From: an uncultured Lachnospiraceae bacterium
GTDB lineage: Bacteria; Bacillota; Clostridia; Lachnospirales; Lachnospiraceae
Direction: 5' to 3'
Assembly (NCBI GenBank): GCA_910577655.1
Contig: CAJTOW010000006.1
Location: forward strand, 5,204-69,203
Length of the DNA stretch: 64,000 nucleotides
The notes under the pieces are model-generated. The model saw only the letters and a list, made by a program, of their open reading frames with translations. It made no database searches and was not told the origin of the DNA. Within the stretch, counting starts at the first letter, position 1; every line of letters begins with the position of its first letter. Of this stretch, positions 17,693 through 25,744 are shown one piece after another. Position numbers and translations under genes: made by a program.

Positions 17693-18364
17693 TCAGAATA
17701 TATTCCACAACGCATTCAGCGCATCCTGCCGCCTGACAGTCCAGCCCTCCCCGAGATTGATCACCTCCGTCAGCTTATCCACCTGTGACAGATTGTACCC
17801 GATCCTGATTTTATGCAGGCGGTTCAGGAATTTATTATATTCTTTTTCAATATGCCGGTATGGGAAGTCCAGCCGTATGTAGAGATCCAGCCGCTCCAGG
17901 TACTTGCCGCACTTGATGATGTTGCGGCACTCCTCATCGTCCACACAGTCATCCAGACAGCCCCAGAACGCGAAGATATAATCCCGCATGGGCTGCATGG
18001 CATAGGTAAACCAGGTCTCCCGGCTGGCATGCTCAATGGTATCTAAGGCCAGCTGCACATAGGAAAGGGTCATGCTGCTGAGCTCATCCCGCAGAACCAC
18101 CGCATTGTCAAAGGCCCGGAGCATATTGCTGTAGATGGAATTGGGATCCTCCCTGGCAAATACATACCTGCGGATGAAATCCTCCTTGTCCGCGTAAATA
18201 TCCGGAATGGACAGTCTCTCACAAAACCTGTGGTAGGCATCCGGATCCTTGTCCAGCATCTTGTCATAATAAGAAAAAAATCTATCCAGGGTGGTATACA
18301 CCCGCTCCACATAGCGTCCCAGCCAGAACAGATGATCCGCCTTTTCTATCGAGATAATACCCAT
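17693..18364 (-). CDS. Alpha-E domain protein
   Basis: 223 residues, almost wholly helical. It matches the alpha-E family (COG2307), with the N-terminal ADHLFWLGRYVERVY, then YNLSQVDKLTEVINLGEGWTVRRQDALNALWNIF at the end. Alpha-E proteins occur nearly always with a circularly permuted ATP-grasp and a transglutaminase, and no biochemical role is proven. The start overlaps the ATP-grasp stop by 19 bp. The hydrophobic stretches are amphipathic rather than membrane segments. Here the protein is compact and not fused to ATP-grasp, unlike in some bacteria. Confidence 0.85.
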   Translation of the reverse strand: MGIISIEKADHLFWLGRYVERVYTTLDRFFSYYDKMLDKDPDAYHRFCERLSIPDIYADKEDFIRRYVFAREDPNSIYSNMLRAFDNAVVLRDELSSMTLSYVQLALDTIEHASRETWFTYAMQPMRDYIFAFWGCLDDCVDDEECRNIIKCGKYLERLDLYIRLDFPYRHIEKEYNKFLNRLHKIRIGYNLSQVDKLTEVINLGEGWTVRRQDALNALWNIF

Positions 18365-19659
18365 GTATCTTTAAAACCTCCTCCCTGAGATGAGTTCACC
18401 ACAAATGAATCCGGATTCCGCGAGAAACGTGTCAGACCGCTGGGCCATACCCTGGTAGTCCCGCTGCTGAGCACAAAGGCCCGCAGATCCGCCTTCCGGG
18501 GCGCCATGCTCTCCCCGTCCACGATATCCAGGTCAATAAAATCGATCACCTCCTGGGCGATAAAGCGCCGGGGCTCTCCCATAATGATCTGTCTTAGCTC
18601 CTCCAGCTTTTCCTTTGACAGATCGCTGCCAAACACCACTCCATAGCCGCCGGCCTCCGACACATCCTTCACCACCAGCCGCTCCAGATGCTCCAGAATG
18701 AAACGGCGGTCATCCTCATAGAACGCCAGATAGGTAGGAGCATTTTTCAGAATGGCCTCCTCACCCAGATAATATTTCACCATATGGGGCACGAAATAGT
18801 AGATCCCTTTATCATCCGCCACCCCGTTGCCCGGCGCGTTCACCAGAGCCACGTTGCCGCTCCGGTATACATCCATGATCCCCGGCACTCCGATCAGGGA
18901 CTCCGGCTCAAAGCACAGCGGATCCAGGTATTCATCGGAAATCCTCCTGTAGACCGTGCCAACCTGCTGGTCTGTACCCTGGTACTGGCGGTAGTAGAGA
19001 CGGTTCCCCTCCACATAGAGATCCTGGGGCATAGCCAGAACCGCCCCGGAACGCTCTGCCAGGTAGGAATGCTCGAAAAAGGCGGCATTGTAACGGCCCG
19101 GTGTCAGTACCACGTTAATCCCGCCTGTATTGACCGAATCCATGACCTCCTTAAGCATATCCGCATAGTTCCGGTTGTCCACAAGCTGGGTATGGGTGAA
19201 GGTCTCCGGGGACGCCTGACGGGTCAGCTCCCTGGCAATCATGGGATAGGAGGCCCCGGACGGAATCCGCAGATTATCCTCCAGAATGTACCAGCTGCCG
19301 TCCTTTCCCTGGACCAGGTCGATACCGGATATATGGCTGTATATCCTTTTGGGCGGGGTGATCCCTTCACACTGGGGCAGATATCCTTTGGAAGAAAAGA
19401 TAAAATCCTCCGGAATCACTCCGTCCTTCACGATCTTTTTGTCACTGTATATATCCGCCAGAAACCCATTCAGCGCATCCACCCGCTGGGTAAGTCCCCG
19501 CTCCAGATAAGCGAACTCCTCCGCCGTAATCACCCGGGCCAGAGGGTCAAAGGGAAAAAGCTGCTCGTGAAATTCCTTATTCTTATAAATCCCGAACTTT
19601 ACCCCATAGCGCGCCAGCAGCCGGTTAATCCCTTCCATGTGCCCAACCAGTTCTCTCAT
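18346..19659 (-). CDS. Circularly permuted type 2 ATP-grasp protein
   Basis: 437 residues from the ATG at 19659, which has AGGAGG seven bases upstream. An in-frame ATG at 19680 lacks a site. It matches COG2308: YLPQCEGITPPKRIYSHISGIDLVQ, YILEDNLRIPSGASYP, VVLTPGRYNAAFFEHSYLA, the basic DVSEAGGYGVVFG segment and a final VNSSQGGGFKDTWVL. ATP-grasp enzymes join a carboxylate to an amine through an acyl phosphate, so this is probably a peptide or amide ligase. It heads a six-gene unit (ATP-grasp, alpha-E, transglutaminase, two AspA-like, sigma-like) driven by the promoter at 19808-19836. Confidence 0.88.
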   Translation of the reverse strand: MRELVGHMEGINRLLARYGVKFGIYKNKEFHEQLFPFDPLARVITAEEFAYLERGLTQRVDALNGFLADIYSDKKIVKDGVIPEDFIFSSKGYLPQCEGITPPKRIYSHISGIDLVQGKDGSWYILEDNLRIPSGASYPMIARELTRQASPETFTHTQLVDNRNYADMLKEVMDSVNTGGINVVLTPGRYNAAFFEHSYLAERSGAVLAMPQDLYVEGNRLYYRQYQGTDQQVGTVYRRISDEYLDPLCFEPESLIGVPGIMDVYRSGNVALVNAPGNGVADDKGIYYFVPHMVKYYLGEEAILKNAPTYLAFYEDDRRFILEHLERLVVKDVSEAGGYGVVFGSDLSKEKLEELRQIIMGEPRRFIAQEVIDFIDLDIVDGESMAPRKADLRAFVLSSGTTRVWPSGLTRFSRNPDSFVVNSSQGGGFKDTWVLSR

Positions 19660-19772
19660 TGGCAATCCTCCTCTGCTCATCCCACGTCCCTCATGGGAAG
19701 TTCCTTCATCCCATGGACTGTCCTTACACTCCAGGCGCTACAGAAAAAACGTCACCGGGGTATAAAGAAAAT

Positions 19773-19793
19773 GGTGCCCAATTCCTGAGCACC
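19773..19793 (-). promoter_or_regulatory. Leader hairpin, possible attenuator
   Basis: On the minus strand GGTGCTC and GGGCACC form a 7-bp stem (one G-T pair) followed by ATTTTCTTTA. It lies in the roughly 140-nt leader between the promoter and the ATP-grasp start. The T-tract is interrupted, so attenuation is only possible. Confidence 0.4.
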
Positions 19794-19807
19794 TTTACTT
19801 TCATAAT

Positions 19808-19836
19808 ACTATACAACAGTTTCCGTTTTTTGTCAA
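19808..19836 (-). promoter_or_regulatory. Promoter of the ATP-grasp/alpha-E unit
   Basis: TTGACA (19831-19836), 17 bp, TATAGT (19808-19813) on the minus strand. This near-consensus promoter points at the six-gene unit. Confidence 0.75.
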
Positions 19837-19970
19837 TTTGCAGTTTGCAGTGCCGGAATACCAGGTCATCCTTATTATCCCTTAATTCCAGCTCCGTCGC
19901 CCCATAGAAGGCAGGGTGCCGCTGGATAGCAGCTTCCTCTAAACCGCGCTTATCCGCCACTAATGGTCAC

Positions 19971-19991
19971 CCCCGGTTCCATGAACCGGGG
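19971..19991. repeat. Perfect 9-bp inverted repeat
   Basis: CCCCGGTTC and GAACCGGGG around a 3-base loop. No T-tract follows on either side. It lies in the 519-bp gap before the transaldolase gene. That gap also holds the divergent promoter and a repeat at 20104-20157 but no supported gene. Confidence 0.45.
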
Positions 19992-20103
19992 AGGGAGGGG
20001 ACACCGGCATTCTGACGGTGGATAACGGACGGAAAATCCTTTCGCTTTGGTCTGGATTTTTCTGGTAATCTGATATAAGATAGAAACAGCTAATTTGTAA
20101 TAT

Positions 20104-20157
20104 GCACTCTCGAAAGCTCCCGCCCCTGCCTTTGTGGCTGATTTCCCGAGAGTACAT
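20104..20157. repeat. ACTC-palindrome dispersed repeat, copy 1
   Basis: ACTCTCG (20106) and CGAGAGT (20147) enclose a conserved core CCTGCCTTTGTGGCTGATTT. The core recurs at 61702-61757 and, inverted, at 49545-49594. It ends 21 bp before the transaldolase ATG and may lie in its leader. Confidence 0.65.
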
Positions 20158-20178
20158 TAATCACTTAAGGAGGCAGCT

Positions 20179-20832
20179 ATGAGATTTTTTGTAGACACAG
20201 CAAACGTGGAGGAGATCCAGAAGGCCAATGACATGGGCATCATCTGTGGTGTCACCACCAACCCGTCCCTGATCGCAAAGGAGGGGCGCAGTTTTAATGA
20301 AGTCATTGCCCAGATTGCCGACATTGTGGACGGTCCCATCAGCGGCGAGGTGAAGGCCACCACCACCGACGCCGAGGGCATGATCGCCGAGGGAAGAGAG
20401 ATCGCGGCCATCCACCCCAACATGGTGGTAAAGATCCCCATGACCGCAGAAGGCTTAAAAGCCACCAGAGTACTGTCCGCCGAGAACATTCAAACCAATG
20501 TAACCCTGGTCTTCACCGCTGCCCAGGCCCTTCTGGCTGCCAGAGCCGGAGCCACTTACGTATCCCCCTTCCTGGGGCGTCTGGACGATGTGTCCACACC
20601 AGGCATTGACCTGATCTGTGATATCGCAGAGATCTTCAACCTCCATGATATCAGGACCCAGATCATTGCCGCCAGCATACGCAATCCCATCCATGTAATC
20701 GACTGCGCAAAAGCAGGGGCAGATATTGCCACTGTCCCCTACAAAGTGATTGAGCAGATGATAAAGCACCCCCTGACAGATGCCGGAATCGCCAAATTCC
20801 AGGCTGACTACAAGGCTGTCTTTGGGGAATAA
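20179..20832 (+). CDS. Transaldolase / fructose-6-phosphate aldolase family
   Basis: 217 residues, the short TalC/FSA type. [14 protein letters not shown] opens the barrel, [13 protein letters not shown] and VKIPMT (with the Schiff-base Lys) are clear, and [33 protein letters not shown] is diagnostic. It interconverts sugar phosphates of the pentose phosphate route or acts as an F6P aldolase; the two activities are not separable by eye. AAGGAGG precedes the ATG at good spacing. It stands alone between the divergent ATP-grasp unit and a decayed region. In Lachnospiraceae this enzyme usually serves as the transaldolase. Confidence 0.93.
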   Translation: MRFFVDTANVEEIQKANDMGIICGVTTNPSLIAKEGRSFNEVIAQIADIVDGPISGEVKATTTDAEGMIAEGREIAAIHPNMVVKIPMTAEGLKATRVLSAENIQTNVTLVFTAAQALLAARAGATYVSPFLGRLDDVSTPGIDLICDIAEIFNLHDIRTQIIAASIRNPIHVIDCAKAGADIATVPYKVIEQMIKHPLTDAGIAKFQADYKAVFGE

Positions 20833-20968
20833 AAACCGACAGCAGGAGGGGCTGCCGCAAAATGACGCCCTGCGTCATCCCTGTTTTCTCCAGTCCTTTC
20901 TGCTGATCTGGATTTGTTATCATCACGCAATCTCCGCAAGTCTCCTTTTTACGCTTTCATAAGGGGAA

Positions 20969-21384
20969 TTAAAATATTTTTGTAAGTTTGTAATGGCCAA
21001 TTTCATGGGCGATAATGAATCTTTTTGTCTGCAAATCACGCTGGGCATTGACACCAGTCGCCTTGTCTGTCAACAAACCGAACACATAACAAACCCGGGA
21101 TTCTTCCTTCTGGTATTCCCTTGGACTCTTCCCACGTTTTTCTTAAATTTGCCCAGACAGGCGCTGTTGTAGTTGAAGCTCCGGGCGATCATCTCCGGAT
21201 ATTCTTCTGACACAGAGTCCTGATTTTTCTCCGGTCCCCAGATCAGATCAATGGTGAGAACATCCTCCTGGTCCAAGATGAAGGTCTGCGCCAGACGGCA
21301 GCCTTCTGCATTCCAGTCAATCAGGTCACAGATTCCCTCCCATAAATCCCATCCGTCTCCTCTCCCATCTGTAACTGGTCTCAT
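20969..21384 (-). pseudogene. Remnant of an ImmA/IrrE-type metallopeptidase
   Basis: A frame ending near 21070 (ending GFVMCSVC) changes frame and continues as VCYVFGLLTDKATG, then LQTKRFIIAHEIGHYKL, to a stop at 20969. The HEIGH zinc motif with the preceding KRFIIAHE is the hallmark of the ImmA/IrrE (M78) family, normally encoded with mobile elements. At least one frameshift and the missing C terminus mark it as a pseudogene. The upstream part (IDLIWGPEKNQDSVSEEYPEM) is not recognised and may be a separate remnant. No partner HTH gene is visible. Confidence 0.6.
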
Positions 21385-21432
21385 GCGTCATGCCGCCGCT
21401 TCGCAGCAGCATCCATATTACAACTACAATAG

Positions 21433-21957
21433 GCCAGCACATCTTATGGGGATGCGCTGCCTATTGCCCTTCTGGCCATCTCCCGCTCCCTGCCCAAGGT
21501 GCCTACGGAATTCCTGCGCAGGGAAGAGATCTTTATTGTAGCTGCCATGGATCATCCGGTTCTCCAGTATGCGAAACCTCTCCCCGGTGAACCGGAAAAA
21601 CTCTATATTGAACCGAAAACCGCCGCAGAATATGACTTTATCCTGACCTCACCCAATACGGTTCTGCGTACCATCACGGAGGATCTTTTTGCAGAGCATC
21701 ACCTCACTGTAAAATACAAGTATGACAATCTTACTCTGGACTTCGCCATGGCTATGGCCGAGCAGGGAATCGGACTGCTCTTCTCTCATGAATCTCTAAT
21801 CCGGCCAGACCAGGCAGTGGTCTGCCTCTCCATCGGCCCACATAAGCTGTGGCGGGATCTGGTTCTGGCTTTTCCATCCAGCCACTACCGCTCCAAAGCC
21901 ACCAAAGCCCTGGCAGCCAGGATTCATGAGAAGCTTGATGTAAATTATGGATAATAC
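21433..21957 (+). pseudogene. Remnant of a LysR-type regulator, effector domain only
   Basis: Open from a stop at 21430 to TAA at 21957. It carries the second half of a LysR substrate-binding domain: EEIFIVAAMDHPVLQYAK, TVLRTITEDLFAEHHL, and AMAEQGIGLLFSHESLI. The N-terminal winged helix and first half of the effector fold are gone, so it cannot bind DNA. It abuts the ImmA-like remnant, so 20.85-21.96 kb is a zone of gene decay. Confidence 0.65.
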
Positions 21958-21959
21958 TT

Positions 21960-21996
21960 CTGTTACAGTTCACGGGGGCGGTTGTTCCGTGGAAAC
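21960..21996 (+). repeat. GTTCACGGG dispersed repeat, copy 1
   Basis: TGTTACAGTTCACGGGGG followed by GGTTGTTCC. Related copies are at 25496-25525 (minus), 49424-49450 and 58245-58271 (minus). The rest of 21958-22400 holds a hairpin repeat and a promoter, with no gene. Confidence 0.5.
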
Positions 21997-22061
21997 CTTT
22001 TTCAAGAGCTGGTAGCCACTGGCCAAGAAAAAACAACATGGCCGTAAATAGTAACAACTGT

Positions 22062-22092
22062 GTAACAGTTCAGGGGGTATCTGAACTGTTAC
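22062..22092. repeat. 31-bp hairpin repeat family, copy 4
   Basis: Perfect 12-bp arms GTAACAGTTCAG and CTGAACTGTTAC around GGGGTAT. Confidence 0.85.
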
Positions 22093-22355
22093 ACAACTAT
22101 TACCCATTATTTCTAAAATCTTTCTAAAGTCCTTGCATTTTCGCATTCACTTGTGATAAAATAAATCCACATTTCCCGGATTCTTCTATCCAGGAGTATG
22201 TCCGGCAGCTCTGCCAGGTTATCCGATACAGATTGTTTTTATTTCTTTTGAAGTCAGGTCTGTAAGCTTTACAGTAAATAAACCCAGCAAAACAGTTCCA
22301 CAAGCACCTGAATTCTTATAACAAAAGGGAGATGATGTGTAAGACAAATTTTTTC

Positions 22356-22385
22356 TTGCTAAAGCCTAACAGAACACGATATAAT
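22356..22385 (+). promoter_or_regulatory. Promoter candidate for the Rpn-like gene
   Basis: TTGCTA (22356-22361), 18 bp, TATAAT (22380-22385). Transcription would begin only about ten bases before the ATG at 22401. Confidence 0.5.
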
Positions 22386-22400
22386 GAAAAGGAGAGATAC

Positions 22401-23453
22401 ATGAAGGATATAATACCTGCTGATACCAGTAAACAAAGCGGAGCCGGACGGCGGACAGCTTCAGATATTACATACCAGAATAAAGACGTGGCCTCAAAGG
22501 TTACCGGAGAAGCCCTGGTAGGACACAGTCTGGCGCCTCTTGGCCTGCCGGATATCAAAATTGTTGATGCGCTTCCGACCAGTCTTCCGGCGGTTGAAAG
22601 TAATGAGCTGAGACTGGACAACTTGTTTCTTCTGGAGGATGGGGCGGTCGCGATCATTGATTATGAGTCCGGCTACAGCCGGGAGAATTTTGTAAAATAT
22701 CTGAATTATGCAGCCAGGGTGGCAAAGCGCTACTGCGTCCGGAAGATGCTTCCCCAACTGATGAAGCTGAGAATCATTGTAATCTATACAGCTGATGTAG
22801 AAACAGCCCCCATCCGGTATGATCTGGATGGAGTTCTGGTACAGGTGGAGCCGTCCTATCTGGTGAAGATGGATACAGAAAGGATCAGGAACAGGCTGGA
22901 GGAAAAGATCCAGAGAAAGGAAGCTCTAGACACAGAAGACCAGATGCAGCTAATGGTTCTGCCATTAACCGTGAAAGGCAGAGAAGCCAAACAGTGGGTG
23001 ACCATGGAGGCAGTCACTCTTGCCAAAAGGATCAAAAACCAGAAACAGAAGAACCAGATCCTGGCAGGAATCCTGACCTTTACGGATAAGATTATCGATG
23101 AAGGTTACCGTAACAGAATAAAGGAGGAGTGGGAGATGACACAGATCGGGAGAATGATTTTTGATGATGGATTCAAAGCCGGAGAAAAAGAGGGAGAAGC
23201 CCGGGGAGAAGCTCGGGGTGAGGCCCGGGGTGAGGCCCGGGGAGAAGCCCGGGGGGAGATCCGGGGAAGAAACCAGAAACTGATTGAACAGAGCTGCCGT
23301 AAACTGAGAAAAGGGAAGACCCCGGAAATGATTGCCCAGGAACTGGAGGAAAGTCTGGAGCTGATCCAGAGCATCTGTCAGGCGGCCTCTGGCTTTGCAC
23401 CGGACTATGATTCGGATAAGGTGTTTGGAGTCTGGCAGCAGGCGATACTATGA
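22401..23453 (+). CDS. Rpn/PD-(D/E)XK-like protein with GEAR repeats
   Basis: 350 residues from the ATG at 22401 (GGAG six bases upstream). An upstream in-frame ATG at 22332 precedes the promoter and is unlikely. The core SNELRLDNLFLLEDGAVAIIDYESGYSRENFVKYLNYAARV fits the Rpn/PD-(D/E)XK nuclease-like family, with the acidic pair in IIDYES. Residues about 264-287 are a run of Gly-Glu-Ala-Arg units, a charged coiled or flexible stalk seen in Rpn proteins, encoded by imperfect 12-bp DNA repeats. The C terminus (AQELEESLELIQSICQAA) is helical. Rpn proteins are linked to recA-independent recombination. A second member is at 48320. Confidence 0.65.
   Translation: MKDIIPADTSKQSGAGRRTASDITYQNKDVASKVTGEALVGHSLAPLGLPDIKIVDALPTSLPAVESNELRLDNLFLLEDGAVAIIDYESGYSRENFVKYLNYAARVAKRYCVRKMLPQLMKLRIIVIYTADVETAPIRYDLDGVLVQVEPSYLVKMDTERIRNRLEEKIQRKEALDTEDQMQLMVLPLTVKGREAKQWVTMEAVTLAKRIKNQKQKNQILAGILTFTDKIIDEGYRNRIKEEWEMTQIGRMIFDDGFKAGEKEGEARGEARGEARGEARGEARGEIRGRNQKLIEQSCRKLRKGKTPEMIAQELEESLELIQSICQAASGFAPDYDSDKVFGVWQQAIL
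23191..23270 (+). repeat. 12-bp tandem repeats inside the Rpn-like gene
   Basis: Six or so imperfect units of GGAGAAGCCCGG type encode GEAR. The unit is a multiple of three, so gain or loss of units changes protein length without breaking the frame. Confidence 0.75.
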
Positions 23454-23516
23454 TCTGAATAGCCTGTTCAAACGATTGCATTTAAAGTGAATAAACGAAT
23501 GATATCCTATTTTTCC

Positions 23517-23545
23517 TTTACAACCCTCTCCATGTATGCTACTAT
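23517..23545 (+). promoter_or_regulatory. LysR gene promoter
   Basis: TTTACA (23517-23522), 17 bp, TACTAT (23540-23545), 27 bp ahead of the ATG. Confidence 0.55.
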
Positions 23546-23572
23546 ATGGTTAGTTTATAAGGAGTGCTAATA

Positions 23573-24448
23573 ATGGATATCAATTATGAATTATATAAGG
23601 TTTTCTACCATGTAGCCAACACTCTCAGCTTCTCGGAAGCCTCCAAGCAGCTGTTTATCTCCCAGTCCGCAGTCAGCCAGTCTGTCAAGGTTCTGGAAAA
23701 GAAGCTGAACCAGACCCTCTTTCTGCGCAGCACCAAGCGGGTACAGCTGACTCCTGAGGGAGAGATCCTCCTAAAGCACATCGAACCGGCTATCAATCTG
23801 ATCCGCCAGGGGGAAAACCAGCTTCTGGAGGCTAACACGTTAAATGGGGGCCAGCTGCGTATCGGCGCCAGCGACACCATTTGCCGCTATTATCTGGTTC
23901 CATATTTAAAGGAATTTCACCGCAGGTATCCCAATGTCCATATCAAGGTGACCAACCAGACCTCCATCGCCTGCGCCAGACTGCTGGAGGCGGGGCAGGT
24001 AGACTTTGCCATCACCAACTACCCAAACTCCGGCCTTTCCAACACCCAGAATGTCCGGATCATCCAGGAATTCCATGATATATTCGTGGCAAATGAGGAA
24101 TTTTCACAGCTGAAAGGGAGATCCATCTGCCTGGAAGAATTAAAAGACTACCCGATCCTTATGCTGGACCGTAAAAGCACCACCAGTGAATTCCTCCACA
24201 GCATATTCCAGCGGCACCAGCTGGACCTGGTGCCGGAGATCGAGCTTTCCAGCAATGACCTGCTGATCGACCTGGCCCGTATCGGACTGGGCATCGCCTT
24301 TGTGCCAGATTACTGCATCCCCACAAGGGAACAGAACCTTTTCACTGTCCAGCTGGACGAGGCCCTGCCTGCACGCCAGATGGTAGCAGCACGCAATGAA
24401 GCCCTGCCCCTTTCCCAGGCGGCAAGGCAGTTTATCAGTATGCTTTAG
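23573..24448 (+). CDS. LysR family transcriptional regulator
   Basis: 291 residues from the ATG at 23573, which follows AAGGAG by eight bases. The in-frame GTG nine bases earlier overlaps that site. The winged helix (YELYKVFYHVANTLSFSEASKQLFISQSAVSQSVKVLEKKLN) and the effector domain (RIGASDTICRYYLVPYLKEFHRRYPNVHI) are typical, closest in style to the CysB/CysL or YtlI subgroup. The residues DFAITNYPNSG and GLGIAFVPDYCI shape the ligand pocket; the ligand is unknown. No divergent target is adjacent on the left, where only the Rpn-like gene lies. The convergent membrane protein at 24814 is separated by repeats, so the target is not evident. Confidence 0.9.
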   Translation: MDINYELYKVFYHVANTLSFSEASKQLFISQSAVSQSVKVLEKKLNQTLFLRSTKRVQLTPEGEILLKHIEPAINLIRQGENQLLEANTLNGGQLRIGASDTICRYYLVPYLKEFHRRYPNVHIKVTNQTSIACARLLEAGQVDFAITNYPNSGLSNTQNVRIIQEFHDIFVANEEFSQLKGRSICLEELKDYPILMLDRKSTTSEFLHSIFQRHQLDLVPEIELSSNDLLIDLARIGLGIAFVPDYCIPTREQNLFTVQLDEALPARQMVAARNEALPLSQAARQFISML

Positions 24449-24463
24449 ATGTCCAGACAGACT

Positions 24464-24506
24464 CTGAACTATTACCAAATATGGCTGGCCAGAAGTAATA
24501 GTTCAG
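24464..24506. repeat. Inverted repeat after the LysR gene
   Basis: CTGAACTATTAC (24464-24475) pairs with GTAATAGTTCAG (24495-24506), a 12-bp perfect stem with a 19-base loop. The arms resemble the 31-bp hairpin family in reverse order. It may terminate transcription from either side. The right arm begins the 40-bp repeat shared with 8581-8620. Confidence 0.65.
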
Positions 24507-24557
24507 ACAGGTCTGCGCACTTGCTGCGCTGACCGTACGAAAACGTAGTGGTTGGAG

Positions 24558-24599
24558 GGCATCTGCCCCATCGCGTAGCGATTTTCATGGGCAGATGCC
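24558..24599. repeat. GGCATCTGCCC hairpin repeat, copy 1
   Basis: An 11-bp perfect stem, GGCATCTGCCC / GGGCAGATGCC, with a 20-base loop containing ATCGCGTAGCGAT. A related inverted copy is at 43471-43512. It is directly joined to the hairpin at 24600. Confidence 0.7.
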
Positions 24600-24630
24600 G
24601 TAACAGTTCAAGGGGTATCTGAACTGTTAC
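24600..24630. repeat. 31-bp hairpin repeat family, copy 5
   Basis: GTAACAGTTCA and TGAACTGTTAC around AGGGGTATC. A decayed relative follows at about 24690-24719. The 365-bp gap 24449-24813 is made almost wholly of these repeats. Confidence 0.85.
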
Positions 24631-24813
24631 GATTCTGGAAGCCTTCTATAACTGTCTGGCAAGCGAAAGACGTTATAGTATTCTTGTGTAACTGTTCGGG
24701 TATCTGTGACTGGTTATGGCATCCGGCCATCTGGAAGGGATTGTGGTGATGGACCGGATGCTTGCATTGGCTTATTTTTTGATATGTTTTTTAAGACAAT
24801 TCCAGGCGGATGT

Positions 24814-25323
24814 TTATCCGAACAATGCGCCCAGCAGTCCATAGGACAGCAGGGACATGATGATGGTGGCAATGGCGATGCCCGCAAGGATTGCGGAGAA
24901 TGCCTTCCTGAACCGCATATGCAGGAGTGCAGCCACCAGAGAACCGGTCCAGGCACCGGTCCCGGGAAGGGGGATTCCGACAAAAAGGACCAGTCCCCAG
25001 AATCCGTACCGCTCCACCTGGCCCTTATTCTTATCTGCCTTCCGGCGCAGCCACAAGGCGATCTGTCCCAGTCCGGGAATCCGCTCCATACAGATGAGGA
25101 TCCGCTCGATCAGGAGCAGGATGAAGGGGATGGGAAGGAGATTTCCCAGGATGCAGATGGGGATCGCCTTCAGAATGGGGATGTCCAGAAGGGCCGGGGA
25201 TGCTGCCAGCAGTCCTCCCCTCAGCTCCAGGATGGGGATCATGGATATAATGAAAATAATCACTTCTTTGGAGACCTTGCCGCCCAGGGCGGCGGTAAGT
25301 CCCTGTACCAGGGTGTCTGTCAT
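24814..25323 (-). CDS. Small multidrug export family membrane protein
   Basis: 169 residues with about four membrane helices (VIIFIISMIPILELRGGLLAA, ICILGNLLPIPFILLLIERIL, GFWGLVLFVGIPLPGTGAWTGSLVAALL, AILAGIAIATIIMSLLSYGLL). The motifs ELRGG and PLPGTGAWTG are diagnostic of the COG2426 / Sm_multidrug_ex family of small inner-membrane proteins. Transport has been suggested from family naming but not shown for most members. It is monocistronic, with a consensus-like promoter at 25389-25417 and a leader of about 60 nt. Confidence 0.9.
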   Translation of the reverse strand: MTDTLVQGLTAALGGKVSKEVIIFIISMIPILELRGGLLAASPALLDIPILKAIPICILGNLLPIPFILLLIERILICMERIPGLGQIALWLRRKADKNKGQVERYGFWGLVLFVGIPLPGTGAWTGSLVAALLHMRFRKAFSAILAGIAIATIIMSLLSYGLLGALFG

Positions 25324-25388
25324 GGGGGAACCTCGATTCTTTTTATAGTAGCAACAGCCGTGTAAAGCTGTGGATGCGTGCAGTTTCT

Positions 25389-25417
25389 ATTATATGCGAA
25401 GTTGGGGGAGAATTCAA
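25389..25417 (-). promoter_or_regulatory. Promoter of the small membrane exporter
   Basis: TTGAAT (25412-25417), 17 bp, TATAAT (25389-25394) on the minus strand. Confidence 0.7.
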
Positions 25418-25458
25418 TTATTTTCGGGGAAACTTTTTCCGGAGTGTACTTACCAGGT

Positions 25459-25489
25459 GTAACAGTTCAGATACCCCTTGAACTGTTAC
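25459..25489. repeat. 31-bp hairpin repeat family, copy 6
   Basis: GTAACAGTTCA arm (starting GTGTAACAG) and TGAACTGTTAC around GATACCCCT. A GTTCACGGG-type repeat follows on the minus strand (about 25496-25525). The rest of 25324-25744 is AT-rich leader for the glycan region. Confidence 0.8.
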
Positions 25490-25744
25490 CTTCCGGACCA
25501 TCCCCGTGAACAGCAACTGGTACGGTCTTTTGGTTCTTACCCACGATTTGTAAATAAATATATAGATTTATGAAAATATTTGTAATGTAAATAAAATAAA
25601 ATTTACACATATAAGGGTTAATTTTCTCTTATAATTGACGATATATCCATAGAGTACGGCTGAAAAACGAAAAGAAGCAATTCTTTTGCCATATTTCGCG
25701 AATGTATATAAATATATACTTTTAAGAAAAAAGTGGAGAAATTG

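Noticed and set aside
19724..19960. 78-residue minus-strand frame ahead of the ATP-grasp unit
   Set aside because: It runs across the promoter at 19808-19836 on the same strand, has no recognisable family and no good ribosome site. It may be a remnant, but is not supported as a gene.
20833..20968. Additional gene after the transaldolase
   Set aside because: Only short frames without start sites. The stretch holds the end of the metallopeptidase remnant region and nothing else recognisable.
24706..25365. 219-residue plus-strand frame opposite the membrane exporter
   Set aside because: Shadow of the exporter gene, which has clear membrane helices, family motifs, a promoter and a start site.
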